Origin: Clostridia bacterium
GTDB taxonomy: Bacteria; Bacillota; Clostridia; Christensenellales; Borkfalkiaceae
Direction of reading: 5' to 3'
NCBI GenBank assembly: GCA_017626305.1
Contig: JAGAIW010000028.1
Location: 30,739 to 94,738, forward strand
Length of the DNA: 64,000 nt
Below are positions 8,197 to 17,399 of this stretch, piece after piece. A model generated the notes under the pieces. The model was not told the origin of the DNA, did no database searches, and saw only the letters and a list, made by a program, of their open reading frames with translations. Every line of letters starts with the position of its first letter. The stretch's first letter is position 1. Position numbers and translations under genes: made by a program.

Positions 8197-10005
8197 ATGA
8201 AAAATACGAAAACGTTAAAAATTGCATCTCTTACGACAATTGCTGCGGTATGCGCTGTTTCGGGTGTTTTTGCAATCAACGCAAACACGGTAAGCGCTAA
8301 TACGGCTGATTTCCATGAAGTTGGGGCATCTGTCCGTGTTGCAGAAGATAAGGGTATTCGTTTCGCATTCGGTTTGTCTGAACAAATGACGGGCGAAGGC
8401 TATGAAATTGGTACGCTCGTTATCCCTAAAGACGTGCTTGGCGAAAACGAATTGAACCACAACAGCGATACCGCTGATACGGTAACGGTAGATTATCAAG
8501 CAATCCCTTGTACTAAGAATTGGGTTCCCCATAACCTTGTCAAAGGTGCGAAGGAAGGCTACAATTACTACAATGCGGCGTTGACGAGTATTCCCAATAT
8601 CGAATACAACACCGTATTGGTAGCAAGAAGCTACTACTTAAAAGACGGTGTTTACACCTATTCCGCGCCCGTAGAACGTTCTATCGGTTACGTAGCATCT
8701 GCTGCTCTTAACGACGGATTTGAAGATACGAAAGGGATTTTGAACGATATCGTAACGACTGGTTTTGGCGGAACGGCATTGACAGCTGAAGCCAAGGTAG
8801 AAGTCGTTGGCGCAAGCAAAACACTCGACGTTACGGCAAGCAACGAATTGGGTTATTTGCCTGTATGGAGCACTTCCGACGAAACGGTTGCAACCGTAGA
8901 TAAGACGGGTAAAGTAACGGGCTTAAAGAGTGGCGAAGTAACGATTAAGGCAACGGTTGGCGAAACGAGCGCAGAAAAGAAAATCTTCGTAGCAGGCGGT
9001 TTGACAAGCAACCAAATCGGCGTTCACGCATATGGTTGGAATCAAACGGGTAACGCTACTTATTTCAATATGGCTACGGGTAACAACGGTGAAATGGTTG
9101 TGACGGCGAAATTTGCAGGTTCTACCACCCACTATCCCGCACTTTCGTTGATAAACCTTGATAGCGTGGATTATTTTAATAAGTTGATTGAAAACGGAAT
9201 TTCTAAATTAACCTTTAACCTTCAAGTTGGCGGTGCGAATGCTGCTAACGTTTCCGACTTGTACGTATTCGGCAAAGCGTTGACCTCATTTGCTCAAAAA
9301 GACGGTTTCTATATCGTTGAAATTGATTTGCAATATCTTGTAGATAATTACGCAAAAGCATCTGGAATGGGAACGAGTGTGGAAGCGTATCAGTCAGAAG
9401 TAAACAATATGTTCCTTGCTTGGAAATCCACGGGCTGGACGAATAGAGATTACGTGTTCACCTTCTCTAACGTTGCATACAGGGGTGGTTTGTTTGCTGA
9501 AAATATCGGTTGCCGTGTAAACGGTTACGATATGACGGGTAACGAATCGTATTTCAAGCTTGAACAAGGTCTTAATGGAGAAATGGTTATAACAACTTTA
9601 TTCCAAGCTTCTTGGGATCCTTATCACGCAGGTCTTGTTTGGAATAATATTGAAAGCAAAGAGTACTATGACAGCTTGGTTAACAAGGGATATACATACT
9701 TAACGTTCGATTTGAAGGTTGACGGCGCAGATAAGGATAAGGTTTCCGACTTGTATATGTTCTGCGGACAACAGCTCACCCAAATTGAACAACAAAATGG
9801 CGTATATAAGGTTAAGATTTTGGTAAGCGATATTTCGAGAGTATATGACGCGGTTCAAACTTATATTCCCAACGGTGAAAGAAAAGGTCAAACGGGTAGC
9901 AGACACGGTATGTTCCTTGCTTGGAGAGATAACCGTGGTAGTGACAGAGGCTTAACGAGAAACTACACTTTCACAATTTCTAACGTTGCTTACGTTGCTG
10001 AATAA
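8197..10005 (+). CDS. Secreted modular protein: GxRF/IPKDVLG module, Big2, two copies of SNQIG module
   Basis: 602 aa. A Sec signal peptide spans ~1-35 (hydrophobic core TTIAAVCAVSGVFA, likely cleaved near VSA). Residues ~42-188 form a second recurring module with GASVRV, GIRFAF, GTLVIPKDVLGENEL and VLVARSYY; the same module is in the protein at 12309. A Big2 Ig domain at ~199-266 carries VWSTSDETVATVD. Two copies of the SNQIG-type module follow at ~269-428 and ~434-600. The first copy closely matches copy one of the upstream lipoprotein (NQIGVHAYGWNQT in both). There is no lipobox, LPxTG or SLH anchor, so it is probably released or held by other contacts. The GGAGG ribosome site is good. A hairpin follows the gene. 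Confidence 0.87.
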   Translation: MKNTKTLKIASLTTIAAVCAVSGVFAINANTVSANTADFHEVGASVRVAEDKGIRFAFGLSEQMTGEGYEIGTLVIPKDVLGENELNHNSDTADTVTVDYQAIPCTKNWVPHNLVKGAKEGYNYYNAALTSIPNIEYNTVLVARSYYLKDGVYTYSAPVERSIGYVASAALNDGFEDTKGILNDIVTTGFGGTALTAEAKVEVVGASKTLDVTASNELGYLPVWSTSDETVATVDKTGKVTGLKSGEVTIKATVGETSAEKKIFVAGGLTSNQIGVHAYGWNQTGNATYFNMATGNNGEMVVTAKFAGSTTHYPALSLINLDSVDYFNKLIENGISKLTFNLQVGGANAANVSDLYVFGKALTSFAQKDGFYIVEIDLQYLVDNYAKASGMGTSVEAYQSEVNNMFLAWKSTGWTNRDYVFTFSNVAYRGGLFAENIGCRVNGYDMTGNESYFKLEQGLNGEMVITTLFQASWDPYHAGLVWNNIESKEYYDSLVNKGYTYLTFDLKVDGADKDKVSDLYMFCGQQLTQIEQQNGVYKVKILVSDISRVYDAVQTYIPNGERKGQTGSRHGMFLAWRDNRGSDRGLTRNYTFTISNVAYVAE

Positions 10006-10029
10006 TTTAAGTACATAAACTAAAAGGAG

Positions 10030-10061
10030 CTCTTGAAGCCCGTGAAAGCGGGCTTCAAGGG
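10030..10061 (+). terminator. Strong intergenic hairpin, possible attenuator or processing site
   Basis: An 11-bp perfect stem (CTTGAAGCCCG / CGGGCTTCAAG) with a 6-nt loop lies in the 129-nt gap between the 602-aa secreted protein and the GH36 gene. No uridine run follows, so full rho-independent termination is doubtful. It could protect the upstream mRNA end or partly uncouple the GH36 gene. Confidence 0.55.
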
Positions 10062-10134
10062 AGTTTCCTAGCAATAAGTATTTAAAAAAATAAAAAATAG
10101 CGGATAGGCAACTATCAGTGAAAAGAGAAAAACA

Positions 10135-12312
10135 ATGAGTATTCGTTTTTGTGAAGAAAATAAAACGTTTTATTTAACGGGAAAAGAATGCAGCTATTTC
10201 TTTCGTATCAACAACGAGGGATATTTAGAGCATTTGTATTACGGAAAAAGGTTGTCGGAAGAAAACCTTTCTTGGATGTTTGAAAAGATGCACTGTTCTT
10301 TCTCGCCCTGCTATATGGAGTGGAAAGACATCTCTTTGAACGTAGTTCCACAAGAATTTGCAATCTACGGACGTGGGGATTACCGTATTCCGTCCGTACT
10401 TGTAAAAATGCAAAACGGAAGCCGTATTACGGACTTCCGCTATAAAACACACACAATTTTGGATGAAAAGCCTGCAATTTCATGTATGCCGACTTTGCGC
10501 GGCGGTGAAACGCTTGTCGTTACCTTGGAAGATAAAGTCAACCATTTAGAGATTGATTTATACTATACGGTCTATGAAGACGTTTCCGCGGTGGCACGTC
10601 GCAGTGTGCTTCGAAACGGTGGTAATACAGCCGTTTCGGTGTTGAAATGCAGCAGCTTTAACATAGATATCAATCGCGCGGACTTTGATATCGTTGCCTT
10701 GTACGGCGCACCTACGCGCGAGAGAGAAATTGAACGCACACCCTTATCGCACAATATTAGCGAAGTAAGCAGTACGCGCGGTGCGTCCTCACATCAAGCC
10801 AATCCGTTTATGGCGCTTTGTGATAAAACTGCAAATGAGTACAACGGCGAGGTGTACGGTTTTAACCTGATTTATTCGGGGTCGCACTCTATCAAAGTGC
10901 AGGAAACGGAGATTGCGTTTACGCGGGTAAGCGGCGGAATCAACGAACAAGATTTTTGTTGGTATTTGGACGTTGGCGAAAGTTTTGAAACGCCTGAGGC
11001 GGTACTTGCGTACAGTGACAGTGGCTTCAATAAACTGTCACAACAATTCCACGATTTATATCGGGAGTACTTAATTAACCCCAATTTTGCGTATAAGAAA
11101 CGCCCCGTGCTTCTCAATAATTGGGAAAGTACCTATTTCGATTTTAACGAAAAGAAACTTTGCGACTTGATTGAAAAAGCGAAAGGTACGGGGATTGATA
11201 CGTTCGTTTTGGACGACGGATGGTTTGGAAAACGCAATGATGATTGGTCAAGCCTTGGCGATTGGTTTGTGGATAGCAATAAATTGCCGGGCGGTTTGAC
11301 GGCAGTCATTGAAAAATGCCGTGCGTGCGGTATGAAATTCGGGCTTTGGTTCGAACCCGAAATGATTAGCGAAAATAGCGATTTATTCCGCGCGCATCCC
11401 AATTGGCATATCGCCGCCCCCGATATCAAGGCTTGTAAAAGCCGTCACCAGTGGATGTTGGACTTTGCCAACCCCGAGGTGGTGGATTACATGAAAAAGA
11501 CGGTGGGGAATATGTTGCGCGAAAACGACATTTCCTACGTAAAATGGGATGCAAACCGCACGATGACGGAATTTTATTCCCCGTATTTACCAACGGAACG
11601 TCAGAAGGAAACAGCACACCGTTATATGCTGGGTGTGTACGAGCTCGCAAGGTACTTAACGGAAACGTTCCCGAACGTATTTTTTGAGGGTTGTGCAGGC
11701 GGCGGCGGTCGGTTTGACCCTGCAATGTTGTATTACTTCCCTCAAATTTGGACAAGCGACAATTCAGATGCGGCGTCCCGCTCGTATATTCAATATGGTA
11801 CGAGTATGTGCTATCCCTTATCGGCAATGAGCGGACATGTTTCCATTTGTCCGAATCATCAGGTCGGTCGAGTAACACCGATGCAAAGCCGTATGGATAT
11901 GGCAAGTTTTTGTTCGACTGGGTATGAACTCAACTTGCATGCTTTGACGGAAGAAGATTTTGCAAAAATCAGCGGACATATCGCATTCTATAACAGTATT
12001 CACGATTTAATTTTGAAAGGGGATCTGTACCGTTTGTTGAGTCCTTTCGAGGGGAATTATTTCTCGCAAATGGTCGTATCCAAGGATAAAACGCGTGCAG
12101 TCTTCATCATTATGAAACTTTTGGCGAAGTGTAATGACGCGTATCCTTTTGTGAAATTAAAGGGCTTGGATAAGGATAAATATTATTTCATCGCGGATAT
12201 GGGTACGTTCAAGGGGGATGTTTTGATGAATATCGGTTTACGCTTCCCCAAGAATCTGAAAGATTTTGAAACGAAATGCTTCACGATTGAAGCGGTGAAA
12301 AAAGAGTCATGA
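10135..12312 (+). CDS. Alpha-galactosidase, GH36
   Basis: 725 aa, no signal peptide, cytoplasmic. It would release terminal alpha-galactose from oligosaccharides taken up by the cell. The N-terminal ~330 residues are the beta-sandwich domain. The catalytic barrel starts near WESTYFDFNE and has DTFVLDDGWFGKR and the nucleophile Asp472 in KWDANR. The acid/base Asp542 is in TSDNSDA, and GGGGRFD precedes it. Length and spacing of the two aspartates fit bacterial GH36 subgroup I enzymes of the RafA/AgaA type. The stop codon overlaps the start of the next gene (ATGA), so translation is coupled. Confidence 0.94.
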   Translation: MSIRFCEENKTFYLTGKECSYFFRINNEGYLEHLYYGKRLSEENLSWMFEKMHCSFSPCYMEWKDISLNVVPQEFAIYGRGDYRIPSVLVKMQNGSRITDFRYKTHTILDEKPAISCMPTLRGGETLVVTLEDKVNHLEIDLYYTVYEDVSAVARRSVLRNGGNTAVSVLKCSSFNIDINRADFDIVALYGAPTREREIERTPLSHNISEVSSTRGASSHQANPFMALCDKTANEYNGEVYGFNLIYSGSHSIKVQETEIAFTRVSGGINEQDFCWYLDVGESFETPEAVLAYSDSGFNKLSQQFHDLYREYLINPNFAYKKRPVLLNNWESTYFDFNEKKLCDLIEKAKGTGIDTFVLDDGWFGKRNDDWSSLGDWFVDSNKLPGGLTAVIEKCRACGMKFGLWFEPEMISENSDLFRAHPNWHIAAPDIKACKSRHQWMLDFANPEVVDYMKKTVGNMLRENDISYVKWDANRTMTEFYSPYLPTERQKETAHRYMLGVYELARYLTETFPNVFFEGCAGGGGRFDPAMLYYFPQIWTSDNSDAASRSYIQYGTSMCYPLSAMSGHVSICPNHQVGRVTPMQSRMDMASFCSTGYELNLHALTEEDFAKISGHIAFYNSIHDLILKGDLYRLLSPFEGNYFSQMVVSKDKTRAVFIIMKLLAKCNDAYPFVKLKGLDKDKYYFIADMGTFKGDVLMNIGLRFPKNLKDFETKCFTIEAVKKES

Positions 12313-14540
12313 TGAAAAAGAAAGTTATTTCCATTTTATCAATATGCGCTCTTGGGATAGCGGGCTTTGCATGTGGGAATCTGCAATCGACGCAGGTATC
12401 GGCGCTGGAAACGACGGTGTACGTATCTTCAAGCGGTAACGATAACGGTGCGGGGACGGACGCTTCTCCGTACGCAACGCTGAATAAGGCATTAGAAGAA
12501 GTCGCTGACGGTGGCACGGTCGTTTTGAAAGATACGGTGGTGTTGAGTAATTGGGCTGCGCACGGTAAAACGGTTACCGTAACGGGCGGGGGATTGGACG
12601 TAAGCGGCTTGGCGGAATCGGATTTCAACGACGGTAAAGGCACGAAAATGAAAGAAATTGTCATCAATGACAATGTGACGTTTACCGATATATCGTGGAC
12701 GGTAGATTCTACTTTGGAAACTTTCATTTATGCCAACGGCTATAAAATGACCGTCGGCACAGGCGTTTCTTACAGCAACGAAAACGTAAGACTTTTTGGC
12801 GGTGGTAAGGAAGGTTCGACGGTGGCAAATACGGATTTGACCGTACTTTCAGGGACGTATAACTATATTTACGGCGGTAGCTTAAGAAGTACGGTTACGG
12901 GCAATACAAACCTTACCGTGGGCGGAACGGTGAATAACAATGCGTCGAATATCGATTCTCAAATAAAATCGGGGCATGAGTTCATCTATTCTGTTCTTGG
13001 AGGCGGTCATGTAGATATCGTAAAGGGCAGCACCAACGTGTATTTCCAAGATTCTGCAAAAGCGGTGTATGTAGCAGGCGGTTCATATGGCTATGGCTGT
13101 AGCATTGCAAAAGGTTCTAACGTGTCGGTAAAAGGCGGTACGCTCATGGGGGTATATGGTAGCTGTTTGAGCGGCGGGCATAGCGGCAGCGGCGCAAACG
13201 TCCGTATTGAAGACGGCACAATGCAGCAGGTTTTTGGCGGTAGCGAAGGTCAAATTGTGACAGGCGACGTAGACGTACGTATTGTTGGAGGTTCGGTTAC
13301 CCGCCGTATCTATGCTGGTAGTTACGGCGATGGCTCGACCAAGTACGTGGTAAAAGGGAAAGTAAGCCTTGAACTTGGCGGTGACGTAGACATTTCTTTT
13401 TCTGCAAGCCAAAGTGATAAAGGCATTTACGGACGTTCCCGTTACAACGGTGACGAGGAAAATTGCCAAATCGTCTTTACCAGTCAAGCAGCGTACGAAG
13501 CCTATAAAAATCAATTGGGCGGTAAGGATTGGGGCGCGAGCTATGTAATGGGTAGCACGGCGGCTGCGGACGAATATCACTACTACACGTATTCGGCGGA
13601 TGGCAACGTAATTACGCAAGCTTGCGCATATCACGACACGCTTTCCGCAACGGCTACTATCGGATTAGATGAAAGTATTTCCTTACAATATACAGGCAAC
13701 GCAATTACACCCATCGGCATTGATTGTTCTGCCGATTGGGAATACGATAAACCGATGGTTGCGTATGGCAACAACGTAGAGTGCGGTAAAGCAAATTATA
13801 CCGTTACGGCGGGGCAGGTATGCGTTGAAGATAGTTTCATCATTGTAAAAACGCCCGTCGTTTTGGGAGGCAGCGTTCGCCTTTCCGCGCCGAGCGGGCT
13901 TCGTTTCCAATCTAAAGTTCCCAGTGAATTGGCGAATTCGGGCGCAACGTTCGGTACACTTTATATTCCTAAAGACGTTTTAGGCGCAAATGAATTGACC
14001 GTGGCTACGCCCACGGTGGAAAACGTGCAACAGACGAAGTGGGCAACGGATAGCGTTCGGGAAAATAATTCTCAGCAATATGAAGAAGGGTGCGAATATT
14101 TCAACGCGGTATTGACGGGGATTCCTGAAGAACATTATGATAAGGTAATCGTTGCGCGTAGCTATGTGTATGCGAATGGGCAGTATTACTATTCGGACAC
14201 GGTAGAGCGTTCGGTCGCGCAGATTTCCGCGTGTGCACTTAAAGACGGCTATACAAACCAAATTTTGTACGATTACGTAGACAAAGCGCTTGCGGATTCT
14301 ACCGTATCCATGGAAAGTAAAGTCACCGTATACGAGGGTGAGAGTTATCAACTGACGTTGACGGGTAACAAGGGCTACGCGGTGATTTGGTCGACGGATA
14401 GTAATATTCTTACCGTAGACGAGAACGGTAAAATCACAGTCGGCGATGATGAAGGGAACGCCTTGGTAATGGCAAAAATCGGCAGTCAAATTGTGAAATG
14501 TACGGTCACCGTAAAACAGAGATGGACGGGATATTATTAA
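12309..14540 (+). CDS. Secreted beta-helix protein with GxRF/IPKDVLG module and Big2 domain
   Basis: 743 aa. The signal peptide has hydrophobic core ISILSICALGIAGFA, with cleavage likely after VSA (~32); an AC at 21-22 makes lipidation possible but the lipobox is poor. Residues ~36-440 contain short glycine-rich strands (GGSLRSTVTG, GGSYGYGC, GGTLMGVYGS), typical of a right-handed parallel beta-helix seen in pectate-lyase-like and adhesin proteins. Residues ~520-665 are the module shared with the 602-aa protein (GGSVRLSAPSGLRF, GTLYIPKDVLGANEL, VIVARSYVY). A Big2-like domain (~670-736) ends the protein. No catalytic set of a known lyase is evident. Translation is coupled to the GH36 gene by a 4-nt overlap. 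Confidence 0.83.
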   Translation: MMKKKVISILSICALGIAGFACGNLQSTQVSALETTVYVSSSGNDNGAGTDASPYATLNKALEEVADGGTVVLKDTVVLSNWAAHGKTVTVTGGGLDVSGLAESDFNDGKGTKMKEIVINDNVTFTDISWTVDSTLETFIYANGYKMTVGTGVSYSNENVRLFGGGKEGSTVANTDLTVLSGTYNYIYGGSLRSTVTGNTNLTVGGTVNNNASNIDSQIKSGHEFIYSVLGGGHVDIVKGSTNVYFQDSAKAVYVAGGSYGYGCSIAKGSNVSVKGGTLMGVYGSCLSGGHSGSGANVRIEDGTMQQVFGGSEGQIVTGDVDVRIVGGSVTRRIYAGSYGDGSTKYVVKGKVSLELGGDVDISFSASQSDKGIYGRSRYNGDEENCQIVFTSQAAYEAYKNQLGGKDWGASYVMGSTAAADEYHYYTYSADGNVITQACAYHDTLSATATIGLDESISLQYTGNAITPIGIDCSADWEYDKPMVAYGNNVECGKANYTVTAGQVCVEDSFIIVKTPVVLGGSVRLSAPSGLRFQSKVPSELANSGATFGTLYIPKDVLGANELTVATPTVENVQQTKWATDSVRENNSQQYEEGCEYFNAVLTGIPEEHYDKVIVARSYVYANGQYYYSDTVERSVAQISACALKDGYTNQILYDYVDKALADSTVSMESKVTVYEGESYQLTLTGNKGYAVIWSTDSNILTVDENGKITVGDDEGNALVMAKIGSQIVKCTVTVKQRWTGYY

Positions 14541-14594
14541 TTCTAATCAGCAGAACAAGCAAGACGAGAAAAAATAATTTTTAGAGGGAATATT

Positions 14595-15359
14595 ATGGAT
14601 AGATATAATTTATTAAAAACGAAATTTGACAAAAAAGAAAAAATTGTCGGTACGACGATGACGATGATTGGCAGTTCGCTCATTTTGGAAAAAATGGCAG
14701 GCAGAGAGGATATCGATTATATATTGTTTGACACTGAACACGGTATTTTCGACGCGCAAAATCTAGTGCCGCTGCTTCAAACGATGCGCCTTTTGAAAAT
14801 TCCTTCCCTTGTAAGAGTGCAAGACGCCGAATATCATTTGGTCGCAAAGCTTATTGATATGGGTGCGGACGGTATTATGATTCCTCGAACGGAAACGTTG
14901 CAGCAACTTCGCACCGCTATTGACGGTTTGCTTTTCGCTCCCGACGGAAGAAAAGGTATGGGCGGTTGCGGTCAGTTCAGACCGGGCGAAAAGTTCACGG
15001 ATTTCAAAAACACTCGATTTTTACTGCCTCAAATCGAATCGCCCGAAGGTATCAAAAACCTGCCTGCAATGTTAGAAACGTACGGCGAATATATCAGTGC
15101 GGTCATCATCGGGCCGTACGATATGTCAGTTATGGTAGGCACGCCTGCCAATATCGGCAGTGAGACTATGGACAAAGCGGTGCAAGAAGTATTTGACATC
15201 TGTAAAAAATACAACAAATCTTGCGGTATCTTCTGCGACAATGAAATTTTAGCGAAAAAATACCGTGATATGGGTGCCAACGTTTTATGGATGGCGGTTG
15301 ACAGAGATTATTACATGCGTGGTTTGAACGCTATGTTGGACGGTGTGAAAGAATTATAA
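14595..15359 (+). CDS. HpcH/HpaI-family aldolase (2-keto-3-deoxy-sugar-acid type)
   Basis: 254 aa, cytoplasmic TIM-barrel class II aldolase. Family members such as RhmA and GarL split 2-keto-3-deoxy acids into pyruvate and an aldehyde. Diagnostic parts are FDTEHG near the N-terminus, ADGIMIPRTET, LPQIESPEGI with the metal-binding Glu, and GPYDMSVMVG with the metal-binding Asp. The length matches the ~250-267 aa norm. The neighbouring hydroxyacid dehydrogenase and aldo-keto reductase could act on its products. An assignment to 2-keto-3-deoxy-L-rhamnonate is attractive next to rhamnose genes, but no rhamnonate dehydratase is present here, so the substrate stays open. Confidence 0.85.
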   Translation: MDRYNLLKTKFDKKEKIVGTTMTMIGSSLILEKMAGREDIDYILFDTEHGIFDAQNLVPLLQTMRLLKIPSLVRVQDAEYHLVAKLIDMGADGIMIPRTETLQQLRTAIDGLLFAPDGRKGMGGCGQFRPGEKFTDFKNTRFLLPQIESPEGIKNLPAMLETYGEYISAVIIGPYDMSVMVGTPANIGSETMDKAVQEVFDICKKYNKSCGIFCDNEILAKKYRDMGANVLWMAVDRDYYMRGLNAMLDGVKEL

Positions 15360-15375
15360 GAGGACGGTAGAAAGG

Positions 15376-16332
15376 ATGAAAATTGTGGTTGTAGATACCC
15401 CCAGAGAATTTGAAGGCGAAATTGATTGGAGCGAGCTGTTAACACTTGGCGAAACGAGAATTTATCACCAAACTCCGCAGGAAGAAATCGCAAACGTCAT
15501 CGGCGATGCGGAAATCGTTTTAATCAACAAAGGGGAAATTAATAAGGAAATTTTGGAGAAATGCCCCAATATCAAATATATTTCCGTCATTGCAACGGGC
15601 TTTAATAAAATTGATTTGGTGGAAGCGAAAAAACGCGGTATCCTCGTATCCAACGTTCCCTCTTACGGCAGTAAGGCAATCGGTCAACACGCCGTTGCAT
15701 TGTTGATGGAAATCACCAACCATATCGCACATCACGACCAAGAGGTTAGAAAATTGCGCAGAAGCAGTGATACGGATTGGTGTTTCTGGGACTATCCCGT
15801 TTACGAATTAGAGTATAAAACGCTTGGCGTAATCGGGCTTGGTAGAATCGGTAAAACGGTCGCGACGGCTTGTATGGCGATGGGTGTCAACGTGATTGCC
15901 TATGACGATTATCAAAGTGAAGATATGCTGAAGTTGGGCGTGGAATACGTGTCGCTCGACGAATTGTTGGCGCGCTCGGATATGATCAGTATGCACTGTC
16001 CGTTGATGGAAAGCACCGCCAATATGATAAATAAGGAAACAATTGCCAAGATGAAAGACGGTGTCATCATTCTCAATAACAGTAGAGGCGGTTTGATTAA
16101 CGAACAGGATTTGGCAGACGCGTTGCATAGCGGTAAAGTGCTTGGGGCGGGCTTGGACGTTGTTGCGGTAGAACCGATTGAAAAGGACAACCCGCTTTTG
16201 ACCGCGCCGAATTGTTTCATTACACCGCATATCAGTTGGGCGGCTTTGGATACGAGAAGAAGATTGATTCGTTTTGCTATTGACAACGTAAAGAAATATT
16301 TAGAGGGCAATCCGATAAATATAGTGAATTGA
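15376..16332 (+). CDS. D-2-hydroxyacid dehydrogenase (NAD-dependent)
   Basis: 318 aa. It interconverts 2-ketoacids and D-2-hydroxyacids, as in glycerate or hydroxypyruvate reductases. The Rossmann motif is GLGRIG in LGVIGLGRIGKTVA. The catalytic triad of the family is visible: Arg in NNSRGGLIN, Glu in AVEPIEKDNP and His in ITPHISWAA. The SYGSKAIGQHAVALLM stretch matches HprA-like members. It starts 16 nt after the aldolase, so pyruvate or a sugar-derived ketoacid is a plausible substrate (inference). Confidence 0.9.
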   Translation: MKIVVVDTPREFEGEIDWSELLTLGETRIYHQTPQEEIANVIGDAEIVLINKGEINKEILEKCPNIKYISVIATGFNKIDLVEAKKRGILVSNVPSYGSKAIGQHAVALLMEITNHIAHHDQEVRKLRRSSDTDWCFWDYPVYELEYKTLGVIGLGRIGKTVATACMAMGVNVIAYDDYQSEDMLKLGVEYVSLDELLARSDMISMHCPLMESTANMINKETIAKMKDGVIILNNSRGGLINEQDLADALHSGKVLGAGLDVVAVEPIEKDNPLLTAPNCFITPHISWAALDTRRRLIRFAIDNVKKYLEGNPINIVN

Positions 16333-16387
16333 TGTTTAGCCTTTAGAAAATATAAAAAGCGGATATTGAAATTACGGGAGAGTATTT

Positions 16388-17386
16388 ATGCAGTATATAA
16401 AGATTAAAGGGTTAGAAAAAGATATATCCAGATTGGTGTTTGGGACGGCCACCCCCAAACTGTTTGCGGCAGTTGCACCCAATGCAACCAAACAAGACGA
16501 AGAAGCGGCGTTTGCACTCCTAGATACGGTATTTTCCGCAGGAATTAACACGTTTGACTGTGCTGCGCATTACGGCGAAGAAATCATGGGCCGATGGATG
16601 GCGGCAAGAAATAATCGGGATAAGTGTGTGATATTGACCAAAGGCGCGCACCCGAATGCTTGGCGCGACAGAGTAACCGATTACGATATTTTATCGGATG
16701 CAAACGACTCTTTAAAGAAATTACAAACTGATAAAATTGACATTTATATGTTGCATAGAGATAGTCGCAAAGCGCCCGTCGGTATGATTGTAGAAGCGCT
16801 GAATAGACTTTATCAGGAAGGTAAAATTGCGGCGTTCGGTGGTTCGAATTGGACTCATCAAAGAATAGAAGAAGCGAACGAATATGCTTTAAAGCATAAT
16901 TTGCTCCCCTTCACGGTATCCAGTCCAAATTTTGGCTTGGCGGAGCAGGTAAGCGACCCGTGGGTTGCGGACGCGAAGTTTTCAGATCCTTGTGTAACAA
17001 TATCCGGTCCTGAAAACGTGGCTGCAAGACGTTGGTATGCTGAAAAAGGTATAACAGTCTTTGCTTATTCAAGCCTTGCGCGCGGTTTCTTCTCAGGCGC
17101 ATTTAGCAGTGAGAAACCCGAAGAAGCCTACAAGATTATGGATGATGCGGGGATTAAGGGGTATTATTGCTCTCAAAATATTGAAAGACTTCGCAGATGT
17201 GAGATTCTTGCAAGGAAGAAAGGTGTGAAGGTCGCGCAGGTTGCTTTGGCGTGGATTTTTTCGCAGGATATGAGTCTTTGCGCGCTTTCTAGCCCTGTTA
17301 CCAAGGAACAAATATACGATAATATCGAGGCGATGGAACTGAAACTTTCTTTCGACGAAGTGAAGTGGCTGGATCTTGTTGATTAA
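16388..17386 (+). CDS. Aldo/keto reductase
   Basis: 332 aa, cytoplasmic NADPH-dependent TIM-barrel reductase. The AKR tetrad is present: Asp and Tyr in TFDCAAHYGE, Lys in VILTKGAHP and His in IYMLHRDSR. Cofactor-loop residues lie in VFAYSSLARGFFSG. Family members reduce sugars and small aldehydes. Beside rhamnose catabolism a role in lactaldehyde reduction to 1,2-propanediol is plausible but not shown. It lies 55 nt after the dehydrogenase and 13 nt before a gene remnant. Confidence 0.88.
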   Translation: MQYIKIKGLEKDISRLVFGTATPKLFAAVAPNATKQDEEAAFALLDTVFSAGINTFDCAAHYGEEIMGRWMAARNNRDKCVILTKGAHPNAWRDRVTDYDILSDANDSLKKLQTDKIDIYMLHRDSRKAPVGMIVEALNRLYQEGKIAAFGGSNWTHQRIEEANEYALKHNLLPFTVSSPNFGLAEQVSDPWVADAKFSDPCVTISGPENVAARRWYAEKGITVFAYSSLARGFFSGAFSSEKPEEAYKIMDDAGIKGYYCSQNIERLRRCEILARKKGVKVAQVALAWIFSQDMSLCALSSPVTKEQIYDNIEAMELKLSFDEVKWLDLVD

Positions 17387-17399
17387 TGCGTACGAATAA

